Origin: Lycocorax pyrrhopterus obiensis
Taxonomy: Eukaryota > Chordata > Aves > Passeriformes > Paradisaeidae
Direction of reading: 5' to 3'
Assembly (NCBI GenBank): GCA_014706295.1
Contig: JACSVZ010000022.1
Coordinates: 14,108,830-14,172,829 of the forward strand
Length of the DNA: 64,000 nt
In this document: piece by piece, positions 52,356 to 64,000 of the stretch
Layout: every line of letters starts with the position of its first letter
How positions within the stretch are numbered: position 1 is the first letter of the stretch
Notes under the pieces: model-generated
What the model saw: only the letters and a program-made list of their open reading frames with translations
Databases searched by the model: none
Told to the model about the DNA's origin: nothing
Program-made: the position numbers and the translations under genes

Positions 52356-55300
52356 TTAGTTCATCATAATAAAGTTAGATTTGCAATGAGCTTAAAGGAG
52401 AGAAAAAAAAAAGACACTGTTCAGTACATTACTATGATTCTCTGATTTATATAATTGCATATGGATTTCTGCATTATGTAGATAATTAGGATTTTAGGGT
52501 CTGGACAGATGTTTTTGTTTTAGGATGGAGTACAATATTATGACAGATGACATTCCTTCCTCTCCTTTCCTTGCTGCAGTGCTAGTTCCCAAAAAGCAGT
52601 ATTCATCTTCACTTTCTTCACTACTACCCACAGATTCTTGATTACAGGAGAATTGCTAAACCCAGGGCCCTAAAAGGGAAGTTGTCTGTGAAAATAGCTG
52701 GTTACTATTTTTAGCAATCTTCCTCCTAAACATTATTTGCAAGCTGTAAGAGACACTAATGCAAGCAGGTATGCAATGAATAAATGTGACTTACCTATGA
52801 ACTCAGTGACAGGGTCATGTTCACCTTCTGTTTTTATAGTGCCTGCAATACTTTCATTCTCCAAGATTGGAAGAAAAAGCTGTACAAAGTCTGAGGTATA
52901 TGGAGGAGCAATCACATCGAGCACCTGAAACAGGAGACAAAAACTGATGATTCTTCCACTTACAGGGGTAGGAGGGACAATATTTAATTCACATACCAGT
53001 TTTGGAAGCATACAAGTAGTTGTATGGAGAACAAGAGGTCCTAAGTGCAAGTAATTAATTATGTATTCTTGTGGTACTCTGTTGAGCACCTTATTACTTC
53101 CAGAAGTCAGGATCAGTAGGACCAAAACATATCCTGGTGAACTCTGAGACATTGCTCAGAATCTGACCTGAACTTGAAGTATTTCTGAATATCCAAAACA
53201 CATGCAGCTCATTTTAAACTTGATCTTTAGACTTCAGTAGTTTTTGCTGCTGACCTCTGTCACAAAGTATCTGATGAGTGAGATGTCGGTGTCCAGCTTC
53301 TCCAGGCATTTGCGGATGTAGCTGACAACAGGCAGGACGTACCCTCGGCTCAGCAAGTGAACCATCCTGTCCAGAAGAGTCTTCTTCAACTCCAGCTGGT
53401 GGTGCAGGGAGTGAAGAGCCAACACATTAGAACTTCCTCTCAAAGTGTGCAAGTTTAATTCACTCACTATCTGCTATGCTACATTTTAACCATGTCTAAA
53501 TTAGCGCTGCTGTGAGAGCAGAAGCTGTTGAACTGTGTAAGAGTGACTGGTGTGAAGTAACACAAACACTGAATCCTCTGAGAATTACCTGCTCCATCAC
53601 ATCCAGCTGCGAATGTTCTGTTTCAAAGAGCTTGACAAGAAGTTGTAGAACTTGGGGATGAAGCAGCTGATGGCATGTACTGATCTGCAAACAAGACAGC
53701 AAAGGGACATCCTCAGAACTGCAATTTAAAACACAATGCACCAGACAAATTTACACTGATGTTCAGTCCCAGACAGAAATTAATTTAGAAAAGCATTCCA
53801 TCATTTCTTTCTATGATGCCCAAGTTTTTCCTGGCATAAATAATGCTGAGCTGACAAAAGCAAACAATTAACGCTGAATAGATTCGTCTCTGCATATTTA
53901 CTGCCTTACTGCAAATGACAGGCACTCAGTGCACTGGGTGTTACACAAGAATCAGAACTGTTCTTGCTCCCCAGCAAAGTTTTATAGACACTCTTGCCTC
54001 ATCCAGCAGTGCCAGGTGCACTGGGGTGTGATCGGTCTGCAGCTGGAAGTACCGTGGTTCTGACACTGTCCAATCCACCCACTTCAGGACACCCATAGCC
54101 ACCACTGGGAACCTACAGAGAGAGAGAGCACTTTAGCACAGCAGCATGAAAAATAAATGGAAGTTTTACTAGGAACCCAAAGTGATCTGCCATCTTTCTC
54201 AAGCGGCACAGAAAAACATGTTCTGCGACCCAAGAAGGACAAGTTGTGTGTGAAAGGCGGGATTTATGTCCTCATGAGAGATTCCCAGCCTCTCTGCTCA
54301 CCTGATGCACTGATAGAGAGTGCTCAGTTCTGCAACCAGCTCTGATGCTCCTTTGTTCTCATTGCAACACAGATTGTGAACAGTTTCAATGGCCTTTGAG
54401 GTCGACTTGAGTTCATCCTTGTTGATGCTGACTCTCTTGTTCTGCAAAATTATTGCAAAGTTTGAATGCAAAAGTTGCAGATGTCTTTGGTTATTTAAGG
54501 AAAGGAGTTGTAACCTCAGTAAGCCTAGGATTGCATCCTGTGTCTCAAAATTTAGACTTGCACGCAAGTTTCAGAAGAATTAATTATGAGTACAAAGATG
54601 TTTGCTTTATTTATTTCTCAGTGTACTCAGACTTTCGTTTGATCATCAGGATCTACACTTTTTAATCATCTCAGTTGAAGGCAGGAACATTTCATATTAA
54701 AATAAGTAAATCAAGCTGAATGCATTATTTTAAACTGAGCAACTTCACGACCATGTATTTTCTTCAGCACAGGCAGGCTGCTGTAGGTAAAAATAGTATT
54801 ATTCACAGAAGTGAACATTACCTTTTTCCACATTTCTACAACACTAGCTGCATATGCCAGTATGTGGATATATTTATGTTTGTGATCCTGGTTGATCTTA
54901 GCACCTGGTTTAAACAAGGACTGCATGAAGAGATCCAGAAATGCAGGCACTCGAATCTGTGAAAAGAATGAACATTTTATCAGAGCCTGAGAATTATGAG
55001 AGGTGACTAAGAATGGAGTTTTTGCATCTGATACACCCTGCATACAACGAGATAACACATCTTCCTTTAAGAGTACATTGAACAGTTTTCTGAAGAGATG
55101 CAGACTTTTGACAGAAAAAAAAAGGAATACAAAGGAATCGGTTACAGACTATATTGCTAAAGTATCAAAATCTTGCCTTTTGTTACCAAAACCCATGTTA
55201 GTACATTTAATTAAATTTAGTTACATGTAAAAAGACAACTAGGAATGATTAAACAAAACCCGACAAAAGTACCAAGAAGCTAATGCAAACCAGAATGCAA

Positions 55301-58300
55301 GCAGTAGTTTCACATTTAGACATGACCTACAATTACCTACACCCCTCACAGAGGGGTGAGTGCTAATTTAAGTTTTGTGTCCATACAACACTTAGCACAA
55401 GGCATCCCATTTCCAAGTGCTACTGTAACAGAAATAAGTTTCAGAGATTACAAACAGGTAACTACTGACCAGTTCTACTGGAGGTGGGTCCATGCTTGTA
55501 AACATTTTGAAGAGGACAGTGATATCTGCTGGATTCAGAGCTCCTTTGGACAGCATTGCCCCGAGAGCCTGACAAGCTCGGGGGTAGGAGGCTGCAGTAC
55601 CCAGTGCTAAGGTGATCTGACTGGCATCGTGGCCTCTGCAGGAAGAGAAAAACACACAGTGACTTATTTTCTTAATTCTGACATTTGAGATGAAGTCTCA
55701 CTGAGTCAATAGGGCACATTCTATGGCATGTAATGCCTTAGGGTAATTCCAGAAAATAGGCCTGTGTTTGCCTTTGTTTATTTCCAAAATGTTCATAGAA
55801 CAATAAAAATAGATATTTCTTAATAGACAGAAACTTCAAGTCTTTGCTTTTCCAGTTTCAGGTCTCCTTGGTACAGAACACTGAACTTTTCTGCTGTACC
55901 ACAAATTCAAGCCCTGTTCTGTTGCAGCTAAAAATTCTCCTTTTGCTGATTAAAGGTAATCAAGAATGAGCAAAAGCCAGCAGAGTTTACAGATTCTGGT
56001 GAGTCACATTTCCCTGATCCCACAGCCGCCGCTCACTTCTCGTGGGCGTATCGCTGAACCTCCTGAGCGATCCGTCGGACAGCGGAGCCCCCCTGCTCCT
56101 CCTGGGCCAGGATGGACATCATGGACTGAGCAAAGAGGTAAGTGTGTTCTCCATGGCACACCATCTTCTGTGAAAGCACAGCACAAACCTCACCAGTCAG
56201 TCAGCAACAAACATCCCAGTGTCTTTCTGTGATTACATTGCCATGAGAGTAAAGGGGAAAAAAAAAACCAAACAGCAAAATTGCAAAGGAAAAAAACCCC
56301 CAAAATGTAAATAACTAAACAACAGAGCCAAAAACCCAACAGCCAAGGGGAAAGTACAGAACAGATTGAAACCATGCAAAAAGAAATGGCTGAATTGAGA
56401 ACTTCACTTCTTAAATGCCAAAATTGAGAAGAAAATCTATTCTACTTACGTTCAGTACTTTCTCTGCAGTATTTTAACACTAAGAGAAGTTCAAAGCCCT
56501 CTGAAAATCATTGTGCTATTTCACAACACAGAACATATGCTGGGTTGATTCAGATGGCAACTTTCACACCAATGTGGATCATAAAAGAATTATTTTCATT
56601 TGCCAAGGGACTGACGAGACTGATCTTTAGATCTTGCAGTAAATGGGAAGGACAACATTTCTACCTACACCTTTTTACAATCCATTTAATAAATATAACA
56701 AGTGTCACATAAGCAACCTAAGGAATCCTTGGTCACAGAATGACCAAAAAGCATAAATTTCTGGGTTTTAACACAGATATACCTTCTCTTCATAAGCTTT
56801 TGTAGGACATCAAGATTGGCTACAATCCCACAGTGGTCTGTATCTCCTAACCAGAAAGCAGAACACTTCTTTTTCCACATAAAAAGGGGAAAAAAAACCC
56901 CCAAAAAACCAAACTTACAGCAAACTCAGGGAGGTTTTTCTCAAGGTTTTCTTCTCCTCCATCTAAAATTGTTGCCAGAGATGTACGCAGGACTCTGGAA
57001 AATACTTCTAGTTGCTGACATGCTGTTGAAACACTGGTTATTTCCCCTTGATACCCAGCATCAGATATAAGCTATAAAAATAAAAACATCATAGAAATCT
57101 TGTGTTATTTACATTTGTATTACTCATATCCTAACAAATCTAGAAGAACACAGAATCTATGTTTCACCTCTGCATACACTGACTGGAATTCATATTGTGC
57201 TCTTCAGAAAAGGAAACCAATAAAGATGTAGCAAAAATAAAGCATAATGATATAAAATATAGCAGTGCACAGCAAAATACAACGTTCTTTTCTTGTCACA
57301 GAAACATAAAAAACTGACTGAAACATTCCACTGCAGCAGAAATCCAGAATTTTCAAACAGATATCAAAGGAAAGCAAACAAACAAAAAAAAGAAACACCT
57401 CAACAAAAATTGAAAAAGCAGTACTTCAGACTGGGAAATTACACTTACTGCAACCTGTAGCACAAGTCCTCCCACCAAGGTGTACTTTTACTAATTAGTA
57501 TTAGCAGGAATACATAAAAGATACAAGCAAGACCACAGCTAATATTTAATGCCAGAACAATTAGCCCTCTATGGATAGTCTTATTTATTACACTTAAGTA
57601 TAGTACCTTCACAGTAAAATTAAGCATTAAACAATCAGGATGGGCTTCTGCCAATTTGTAAAAAAGATCTCTCCACGTGGTATGTGCTATCATTTGCTCA
57701 AGCCAGGCTGGAGTCTGAAAAGATCAGAGCAACAGAGAGAAATTTAAGAATATCTAGTTGTCAGGATCATAAAAAGCAAGGCTTTTACCTCTCACGAGTC
57801 CAGCAAGTTCTTCTACAGAGCTTTCTTACAAAGGAGGATGCATTCCAAATTTCCAAGTTCTCTAAACCTCTGAGGACTCCAGTGAGACAGAGCTGGTTTT
57901 CTGAAACCAGTTGTCCCTCAACCAAAGAGCTTGAGGATTAAACTTCCCTTCCCCCACCATCCACCACTCCGTCAGATGAAGGCATCTAGGAAGGATCCAC
58001 TGTAGAGACAGCAGCAGAGATTCCATGCACACCTCTCCTTCCTCTGTAAAGATGGAATCTGCTTTCCGAGGGTCAAAGTGCTTGATAAGTAAGCTCTTTA
58101 AGTGGTTCTCTACAGTCTCCTGGACTTGCATTGGCTCAACACCTGCACAGAGGGAACAAAACACTTGGCAGATGCAATGCAGTCCAATGGAACGCAGCAG
58201 CAGCATCTCACATTTTCCAATGAGAACAGAAACTACTCTAAAATTTATCAACATAGAGAAGATGAGAGAGCCATCAGTTCTACTACAGAGCCGCACTGAT

Positions 58301-59890
58301 ACAGATTTACAGATTCTCCACCTTTTTTCCTCAATGCTAAACTGTTTAGGATCTCAGGCAGGTCACACCAGTCCCTTTCTCTTGCTCTCCTCATCAGACA
58401 CACAAAAAGCAATGCCAGTCATCCCCAGGACTGTTACTGGTGTGACAACAAAATGCAGGGGTATCTTAACGAAAAAAGGGATACCAGGGCTGGGGCACAA
58501 ACCCACACTACTACACACTAAAGTTCATCCTTTTAATATACTGGTTATCAGTAGCTTCGATAGTATTCTACAAAATAACATACAAATAGCAATGAGTAGT
58601 TCTACATTTCTGAATTCACAGTATAATAATTCTGGTAATGTAATAACGATTATATAATTCTATTACAAAATATCAAACACTGTTTATACTGTCTGTATAA
58701 CAGCATCCTTGCCCTTCGAATGAAATTAAAAAGAAACTATAATTTATGCAGTTGTTTCAACTATAAAACCTTTTATAGTGCAGTTTGTTGGCATTCCATC
58801 AACATATTGCTTCATTATTCTCCAAGTGGAATAAACCTATTATTATAAGGGATTTAGCCACACACAGGATGACAACTTTATAGCAATCTACTTCCTGTGT
58901 ATGATCAAATTTGCCACAAATTCATTTATTTCTGACAGAAGAAAGACTATAGACCCAAACTACACAGTATCATACCTGTCTGAATGAGCCACTCTGCCAG
59001 CAAATTGACGGTCTGTGCCACCGCAGTGTAGTTTTCAGAGAGGAGCTGGATAACATTCTCTGGAGATCCTCCTGCTTGGAAATACCTGATGACAGGATTA
59101 CAAAAGAACAAACTGAGTCATATTAAAACCAAAAAACAATTGAACTCTAAATTTAAAGGGAAAACAACAGCACTATTTATATATTTTCACACAGTTTCAT
59201 ACGAAGTGACACCTCTAACACACCGTAACACACATCAGGCTACACTCACCTCTTTAATGTGTTGAATATAGACGGCTCCATTATATAGTCAGGGGTTGAA
59301 AATTTCTTCAGGCACTCCTGCTGGACTTCAGCATCATCTTCTCCCTCCCCATCCTCATCATCTTGCTGTTCACAAGCACAGTCAGGTCAGCCTCCCCTGT
59401 CCCGTTTTCCCCCACACTCCCACATTCAGGGTCTTTTTGCCCACAGCAACACACACAGCTGGGCTCAGCACCGCAAGCGACCTGCACCGCTGACAAACAG
59501 CGATTACTAACGGAGAAAGCACAAAAACCAGCACCGCCTTCCCCCTGTTTAACCCCGGAGCCCCGGGCCCGGCGCACCCCGGCCTCCTCCCCTCGCACCC
59601 GGCGCTTCTCGCCTCAGCCCGGAGCCCCGCGGCGGAGCGGGAGGGCCCGGGGGACGCTCCGGGAATTACCCGGGGGTCGCTCCGGGTCCCTCTCGGGGAA
59701 TACTCCAGATTGTCCCGGAGGACGCTCCGGACTCAGGGGAATGCTCGGGGTCTATGTCCAGGGGTTGCTCCGCGACCCGCCTGAGGCTGAGGTCGCCCCT
59801 CGCCCCGCTCCCCCCGGCGCTCACCGCGCCCCCGTCCGCCTCGCTGCCCCACTCGGCCGCGCTGCCCTCGAAGTAATCGGCGTCCTCCAT
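52356..59890 (-). CDS. NELFCD: NELFCD (TH1L), negative elongation factor subunit C/D
   Basis: Fifteen coding exons on the minus strand give 583 codons: 59,890-59,825; 59,365-59,250; 59,085-58,976; 58,142-58,033; 57,714-57,607; 57,071-56,919; 56,167-56,037; 55,635-55,470; 54,956-54,822; 54,441-54,302; 54,112-53,998; 53,684-53,589; 53,395-53,255; 52,924-52,795; 52,390-52,356 (TAA). Frames close throughout. The protein is the TH1-family core of NELF, which with DSIF holds RNA polymerase II near promoters. Residues about 23-34 are an acidic stretch ([10 protein letters not shown]); the rest is helical TH1 sequence with blocks such as [56 protein letters not shown] and [16 protein letters not shown], almost identical to human from memory. 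The start chosen corresponds to the human NELF-D start (MDEDYYGSAAEWG) and has a strong context (GCAGCCATGG). An in-frame upstream ATG at 59,995 could add 35 residues. Intron 11 has a GC donor; the other introns are GT-AG. Confidence 0.95.
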
Positions 59891-60060
59891 GGCTGCCCCG
59901 GCCCGGCTCTCCCCTCCCCTCCCCGCCGAGCGGCCGGAACGGGCGGGGCGCCGCGGAATGGCGGCGGCGGAGGCGGGGCCGGGCAACCCCGGCATGGCGG
60001 CGGCTGAGGGGCACCTCAGGGCGGGCGGGACATCCCGGGCAGGCTCTGAGGGGACCCGGG
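59500..60060. promoter_or_regulatory. NELFCD: CpG island promoter of NELFCD
   Basis: A strongly CpG-rich block spans intron 1, exon 1 and about 170 bases upstream. Two copies of ATGGCGGCGGC (59,958-59,968 and 59,994-60,004), which resemble the YY1 core, lie upstream of the ATG in plus orientation. No TATA box is visible. The transcription start probably lies around 59,930-60,060. Confidence 0.75.
59649..59775 (+). repeat. GC-rich ~22-bp imperfect tandem repeat in NELFCD intron 1
   Basis: About six diverged units of 20-25 bases follow the pattern CGGGG-NNN-GCTCCGGG-NNNNNNC, starting near 59,649, 59,671, 59,694, 59,716, 59,736 and 59,761. The array sits immediately downstream (in gene sense) of the exon 1 splice donor and is part of the CpG island. 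Confidence 0.65.
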
Positions 60061-61382
60061 CAGGGGATCACACTAGCTCACGGGGGAAAGGAACCAGTGG
60101 AAATTTAAAATCAAACTGCCCTGCAAAGCCTCCCAGCGCAGCAGCAATCGGACGGGAATTGCTAGGGAAGAGGAAAAAAGGGATGTGGGCATCTCTGGGC
60201 AGAGGAGAGATGCTGTGAGAGCCACATTCCCTGTTCTGAGGCTGTTGTGTAAGCAGGCTGTGAGACAGGATTTGTTCCCCATCCACAAAGCTGGATCCCA
60301 GAGCGCTGGCTGTGCTCACCTGCGACCCTTCCTGGGGAAGCTGAGGGGAGACAACGGGTCAAGAGGGTCCCCAAGGAAGGGAGGGACAAGGAATTAGAGA
60401 CAGATGAACAGGGGACAAGTCTACAATGAAAAACTGATCATATAATCAGGCCTCAGGCGAGGAGAGAGGCATTAGTGAGACCATGTGAGAAACAGAGTCC
60501 CTTTGTCTCGCTTCAGATCCACTCCCGTACTTCAGTTGTATAAGAGTTTAGCTGTGAGAAAGGAGAGGGTGTGTTCTGGGATTTGGAGGCCAGCCAGGAG
60601 TTTTGCTGATTAATTATTTAAAAGGTCCTTTATTCCCATTCAGTTTCTAACTGAAAAATAGTAAAAAGAAATGGCATTGTCTTCGATGCATTGCTCGGTA
60701 AGAAAGGCAAAAAAAAACCCTGTTCAGAAATAAGTTGTAGGATTTCCAGCAGACAAAATCCTTGTTCAAATGTGGTCGCTGTGCTACTCAAAGGATTTGT
60801 TGCACTTTAAAGTCCAATATAGAAAATGTAGCCCAGCACCTGAAGTGCAGCACAGCGCGAGTTGTGCTGTCGTGTGCTGCCCTACAGTGGTGAGGCAGCC
60901 CTTCCTGAAACACTGCTCCAAAACTCCGCTGAGCCCGGGATAATGATGTTCTTTCTGCTCTGCCAGCAGAAAGGAAAAAAGACTTTTTCGGAATAAACGA
61001 CACGGATTGAAGCTGAGGCACAAGGGACACGTTTCCCACTGCAGGCAGGGGGACGGTGAGGGACATCCCACTGCCTGTGGAATCACCGGTCATTTTTTAT
61101 GAAGGACAAACTGGGACTGAAGTGACAGGCTGAGGCTGGGAGCCAATGGAAATATCCTTGAGAAAAAGTTTTTGGCTCATCTCCATTTGGTTAGCAGGCA
61201 ATTTCCATCCCATAGACGTGAGAAATAATAGTGAACTCGGAACAGACAGTGTGACTAACCAGTCAGAACCTCCTAAGAAAGTACCAGACCTTGAATTTAA
61301 TCCATCCCAAACCAAGAAAAAAAAAGTATTTTCTGAGAGTCTCATAAGAAACATCTCTACACCTCCTGTGCTTCAGCTCTCT

Positions 61383-61429
<47 letters not shown>

Positions 61430-64000
61430 GCTTGCAATGAAGTTATAAGATGTATAATTAGGTGTAAGACAAGTTCTCTGGAGGTGATTTAAGAGTAACC
61501 ATTATAGTACCTTAACAGAAGGTTCAAAAAATTTAAAATTGGAGAAAAAGTGAGTCCAGGACTTAACATTCCAATGAAACTGAATGGGAAAACCACAAGT
61601 CTGAGACTTCACGAGGCTTAGGAGGAGATCCTGGTTCTTTACAGAAAGTTCAACTGAATACACTTTGTATGACAGTTTTTATTTAGGTAGGAGAGGCTTC
61701 CTTCCCATGACCAAAATTTGCTGTGCATCTGATGGGTAGGACATTCGGATCTGCAGCCTGGAGAATTTCATTGTGCCAGAGCTTATGGCCTGAAGCAGTC
61801 TTGGCCTCAGTAAAGCATTTCCAGAGCAGGTAAAAGTTTTGTCTGGTGACAAGAGTTGAACTTGTGGGACTTCAGTGGTAATTATGCTACAAAACTTCCT
61901 GCTTAATTGAGTAGAAAATGGGAACAGTCCCTAGCACCAACTGCCATTAAGAGACATAGTGGTTTTAGACATCAATGATACCATTTCGGTGCCTGAATCT
62001 TAAAACTAGAAGGTTTTTTGTCTTTATATATTTATATCTCTTTATTTTGATTGCAGTAACAGAAAAGGATTTTTTTTTTTTTAATATATAAAGAATGAAC
62101 AATACTCAAAGCATTTACTTTCAACTTCCCTTGAGGAGAAAACTAGGGATCTGTAACAGCCAGACATTTGCTGAATAGCCCTTTGCAGAATTGCAATATC
62201 CAAGCTTGCCTCACTTCAGGTCAATAAACAAGAGGTAAAATCAGATTAAACCAAACAGTTTCAAGATATCCCTTAAAATGTGATGAAAATTAAATGTACC
62301 AGAAATTGATTTTGCGAACTAAACCTTTACAACTTTGAATGGAAACAATGTTGGTTGTCTCTTAGGTTTAACTGCATTCCCCCATATGGACTTGTGTTTT
62401 ACAAAGTTTCAGTGAAATGTTCATGAATAAAAGCACTTAGATTTACCTGAATGTCCCTGAAAGGTTTTATTATGCAGCAAATTAATGCAACAAATTTTTA
62501 GCCAAATGCATATTTGACTACATTTTATGTGTAAAATATTCTTGAGTGACAATTTCTATCTAATGAGATTTTGATGAGGCAGAGAGCAAATTTTGAGAGA
62601 AATTTTGAGACAGGGAGAAAATCTGGAGCCCAATAAATATCCAGTGAAGGTCAGCCTTGGTGTCTCTGCTGCATGATTTGAGGAAGCAGTAAAGGCATTC
62701 TGGAAAGTGAATGTGTATGAAGAAGAGACAGATGTACAGGAGCATGGAAAACTACATTAATTTTTCTTTTTGTACCTTTTTTGTTGTTTTGGGGTTTTTT
62801 TTTAAACAGAAGAATAAACAAAGTACCAAATGCTCAAGTTTCAATTCCAGCAATCAAAATTTGTTGCTTGATTTTTGAGCAAATTATTTAAAAACTGTAC
62901 TTGAGGATTTGCTACCTAAAGGGCTGAATGTAATACAGCTGACAAAATCATCCAGCTTCAGTTGGTTGCTTCCTAAAATAAAAGAAAAATCCCAAACAGA
63001 AGAGCCAACTTCCAACAAAACTGTTTGCCTTTTATTCATATGTTTTTTAAAAATATCCACCCTGGCATTCTCTGTCATTCCCTCTGCTCCTTGCCCTCTA
63101 CAAATTCTTTTAGCATAAATTTGTATTTTGTAATCGTTAGCCCTTTACAAAGCAGCCAATACATTCAACTAGAGATAAGGTAATAACTTTCCAATGGAGT
63201 AGGAAATTACAGCAGCATCGTTAGGCTAATGAGTTTTGGCTAAAGAGTTCTTCCTTCTCAAGCAGAGCCTCAAGATGAAGCATTTTTGTTTGTACCTCGA
63301 GTACTGGTAACAGTTATTCCAGACATTGAACACACGACACTTCACCAGGTAACCAAGAATATTCTGAGACAAAACAAGGTGGTTTTGAGGTTGCTGACGT
63401 GATGTCATTCTAGCGTCCTTCCAATGTCAACTTAAAAGTTGGAACTGTATTTCATATACTGAGGATTGCATAAAACACTGAGCCTCCCAATGCCCCAAGT
63501 ACTTCTCAAGATGAGCCTGTGGTGGAAACATTTTCTTGCTTCAAAGCAAGTTCCAGTTGATTTGCACACTGATCTTTAAACTCACCCTTCACTGAACTAT
63601 CTCCCAGCTCCAAAGGTTGCACAAAGTGCCTTTTTTTTTGCAGTTCCTTAACTGGAGATATCCCGGCCTTTCGGGATAGATGCATTCTCTGACCTTGAAA
63701 ATTTGTATGAGGATCCCAGACTGGGTCACTCACCTGGGGAATGAAGAATTTCCCCCCTAAATCTGTTTTTCAGTGTCCAAGGTGATGGATTTTGAACTTT
63801 GTCTGAGGTTGTCTCACACCTTTCTTTCATAACTGCTCTATTCTCTTATCAACCACATCCTTACAAGAGTAAGGGGGGTGAGGACAGGAGAAAGCAGCTG
63901 AACCCAGAGGCAGCAGGGTTTGGGCCATGCTGCAGGACAGAGCAATTGGCTGTTAAGTTTCCCAGTTTTAAATCACAAACAGGTTCACAAGAGCTGTTGC
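60060..64000. other. Intergenic sequence upstream of NELFCD, towards the expected GNAS side
   Basis: No coding exon is supported. Short frames on both strands are not recognised; several in the first 350 bases are CpG-island artefacts. The segment carries a long poly-T run (61,386-61,428). By synteny GNAS would lie beyond the right edge, but none of its exons is visible here. Confidence 0.6.
61386..61428. repeat. Poly-T tract of 43 bases
   Basis: An uninterrupted run of 43 T is preceded by CTCTCTC and followed by GGCTTGC. On the minus strand it is poly-A and could mark the tail of an old retroposed insertion, but no target-site duplication was recognised. Its exact length is likely unreliable in any assembly. 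Confidence 0.95.

Noticed and set aside
59363..60007. 214-codon plus-strand frame over the NELFCD promoter and exon 1
   Set aside because: CpG-island artefact antisense to NELFCD; no recognisable sequence.
63506..63733. 75-codon Lys/Glu-rich minus-strand frame near the right edge
   Set aside because: No match to GNAS or any family I know, no splice context; treated as chance.

Overview
The window is vertebrate nuclear DNA and almost certainly avian. Five complete intron-bearing housekeeping or blood-lineage genes, plus the 5' coding end of a sixth, lie in the order ZNF831 - PRELID3B - ATP5F1E - TUBB1 - CTSZ - NELFCD. This is the mirror image of the human 20q13.32 order, with every relative orientation kept. 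Short CR1 LINE relics, the typical repeat of bird and reptile genomes, and fairly compact introns point to a bird. I cannot name the species.

Layout. 1-331 (minus): N-terminal coding piece of ZNF831, running off the left edge. 372-23,600: about 23 kb with no gene I can support, only a CR1 relic and chance ORFs. 23,600-29,730 (plus): CpG island with four perfect CRE palindromes, then the six coding exons of PRELID3B and a long 3' UTR. 29,730-35,760: intergenic, containing an unusual 30-bp tandem repeat that is open as a Ser/Leu/Asp-rich frame on the plus strand and nearly open as a Glu/Arg-rich frame on the minus strand. 35,800-37,310 (plus): ATP5F1E with a NF-Y/ERR-type promoter. 38,140-42,260 (minus): TUBB1, a TATA-box gene with GATA and NF-E2-like motifs. 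45,700-50,745 (plus): CTSZ. About 51,480-60,000 (minus): NELFCD, 15 coding exons, one with a GC splice donor. 60,000-64,000: intergenic towards the expected GNAS side, including a run of 43 T.

How the genes relate. They do not form a pathway. PRELID3B (phospholipid transfer in the mitochondrial intermembrane space) and ATP5F1E (F1-ATPase epsilon) are both mitochondrial and point the same way. TUBB1 is the thrombocyte/platelet beta-tubulin, CTSZ a lysosomal carboxypeptidase, NELFCD a Pol II pausing factor. ATP5F1E/TUBB1 and CTSZ/NELFCD are convergent pairs; TUBB1/CTSZ and ZNF831/PRELID3B are divergent.

All exon boundaries were read by eye from splice consensus, frame continuity and remembered human orthologues. 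The coding lengths close exactly: 194, 51, 451 and 303 aa, equal to the human lengths as I recall them, and 583 aa for NELFCD. The least explained element is the two-strand repeat ORF at 32.9-33.8 kb.
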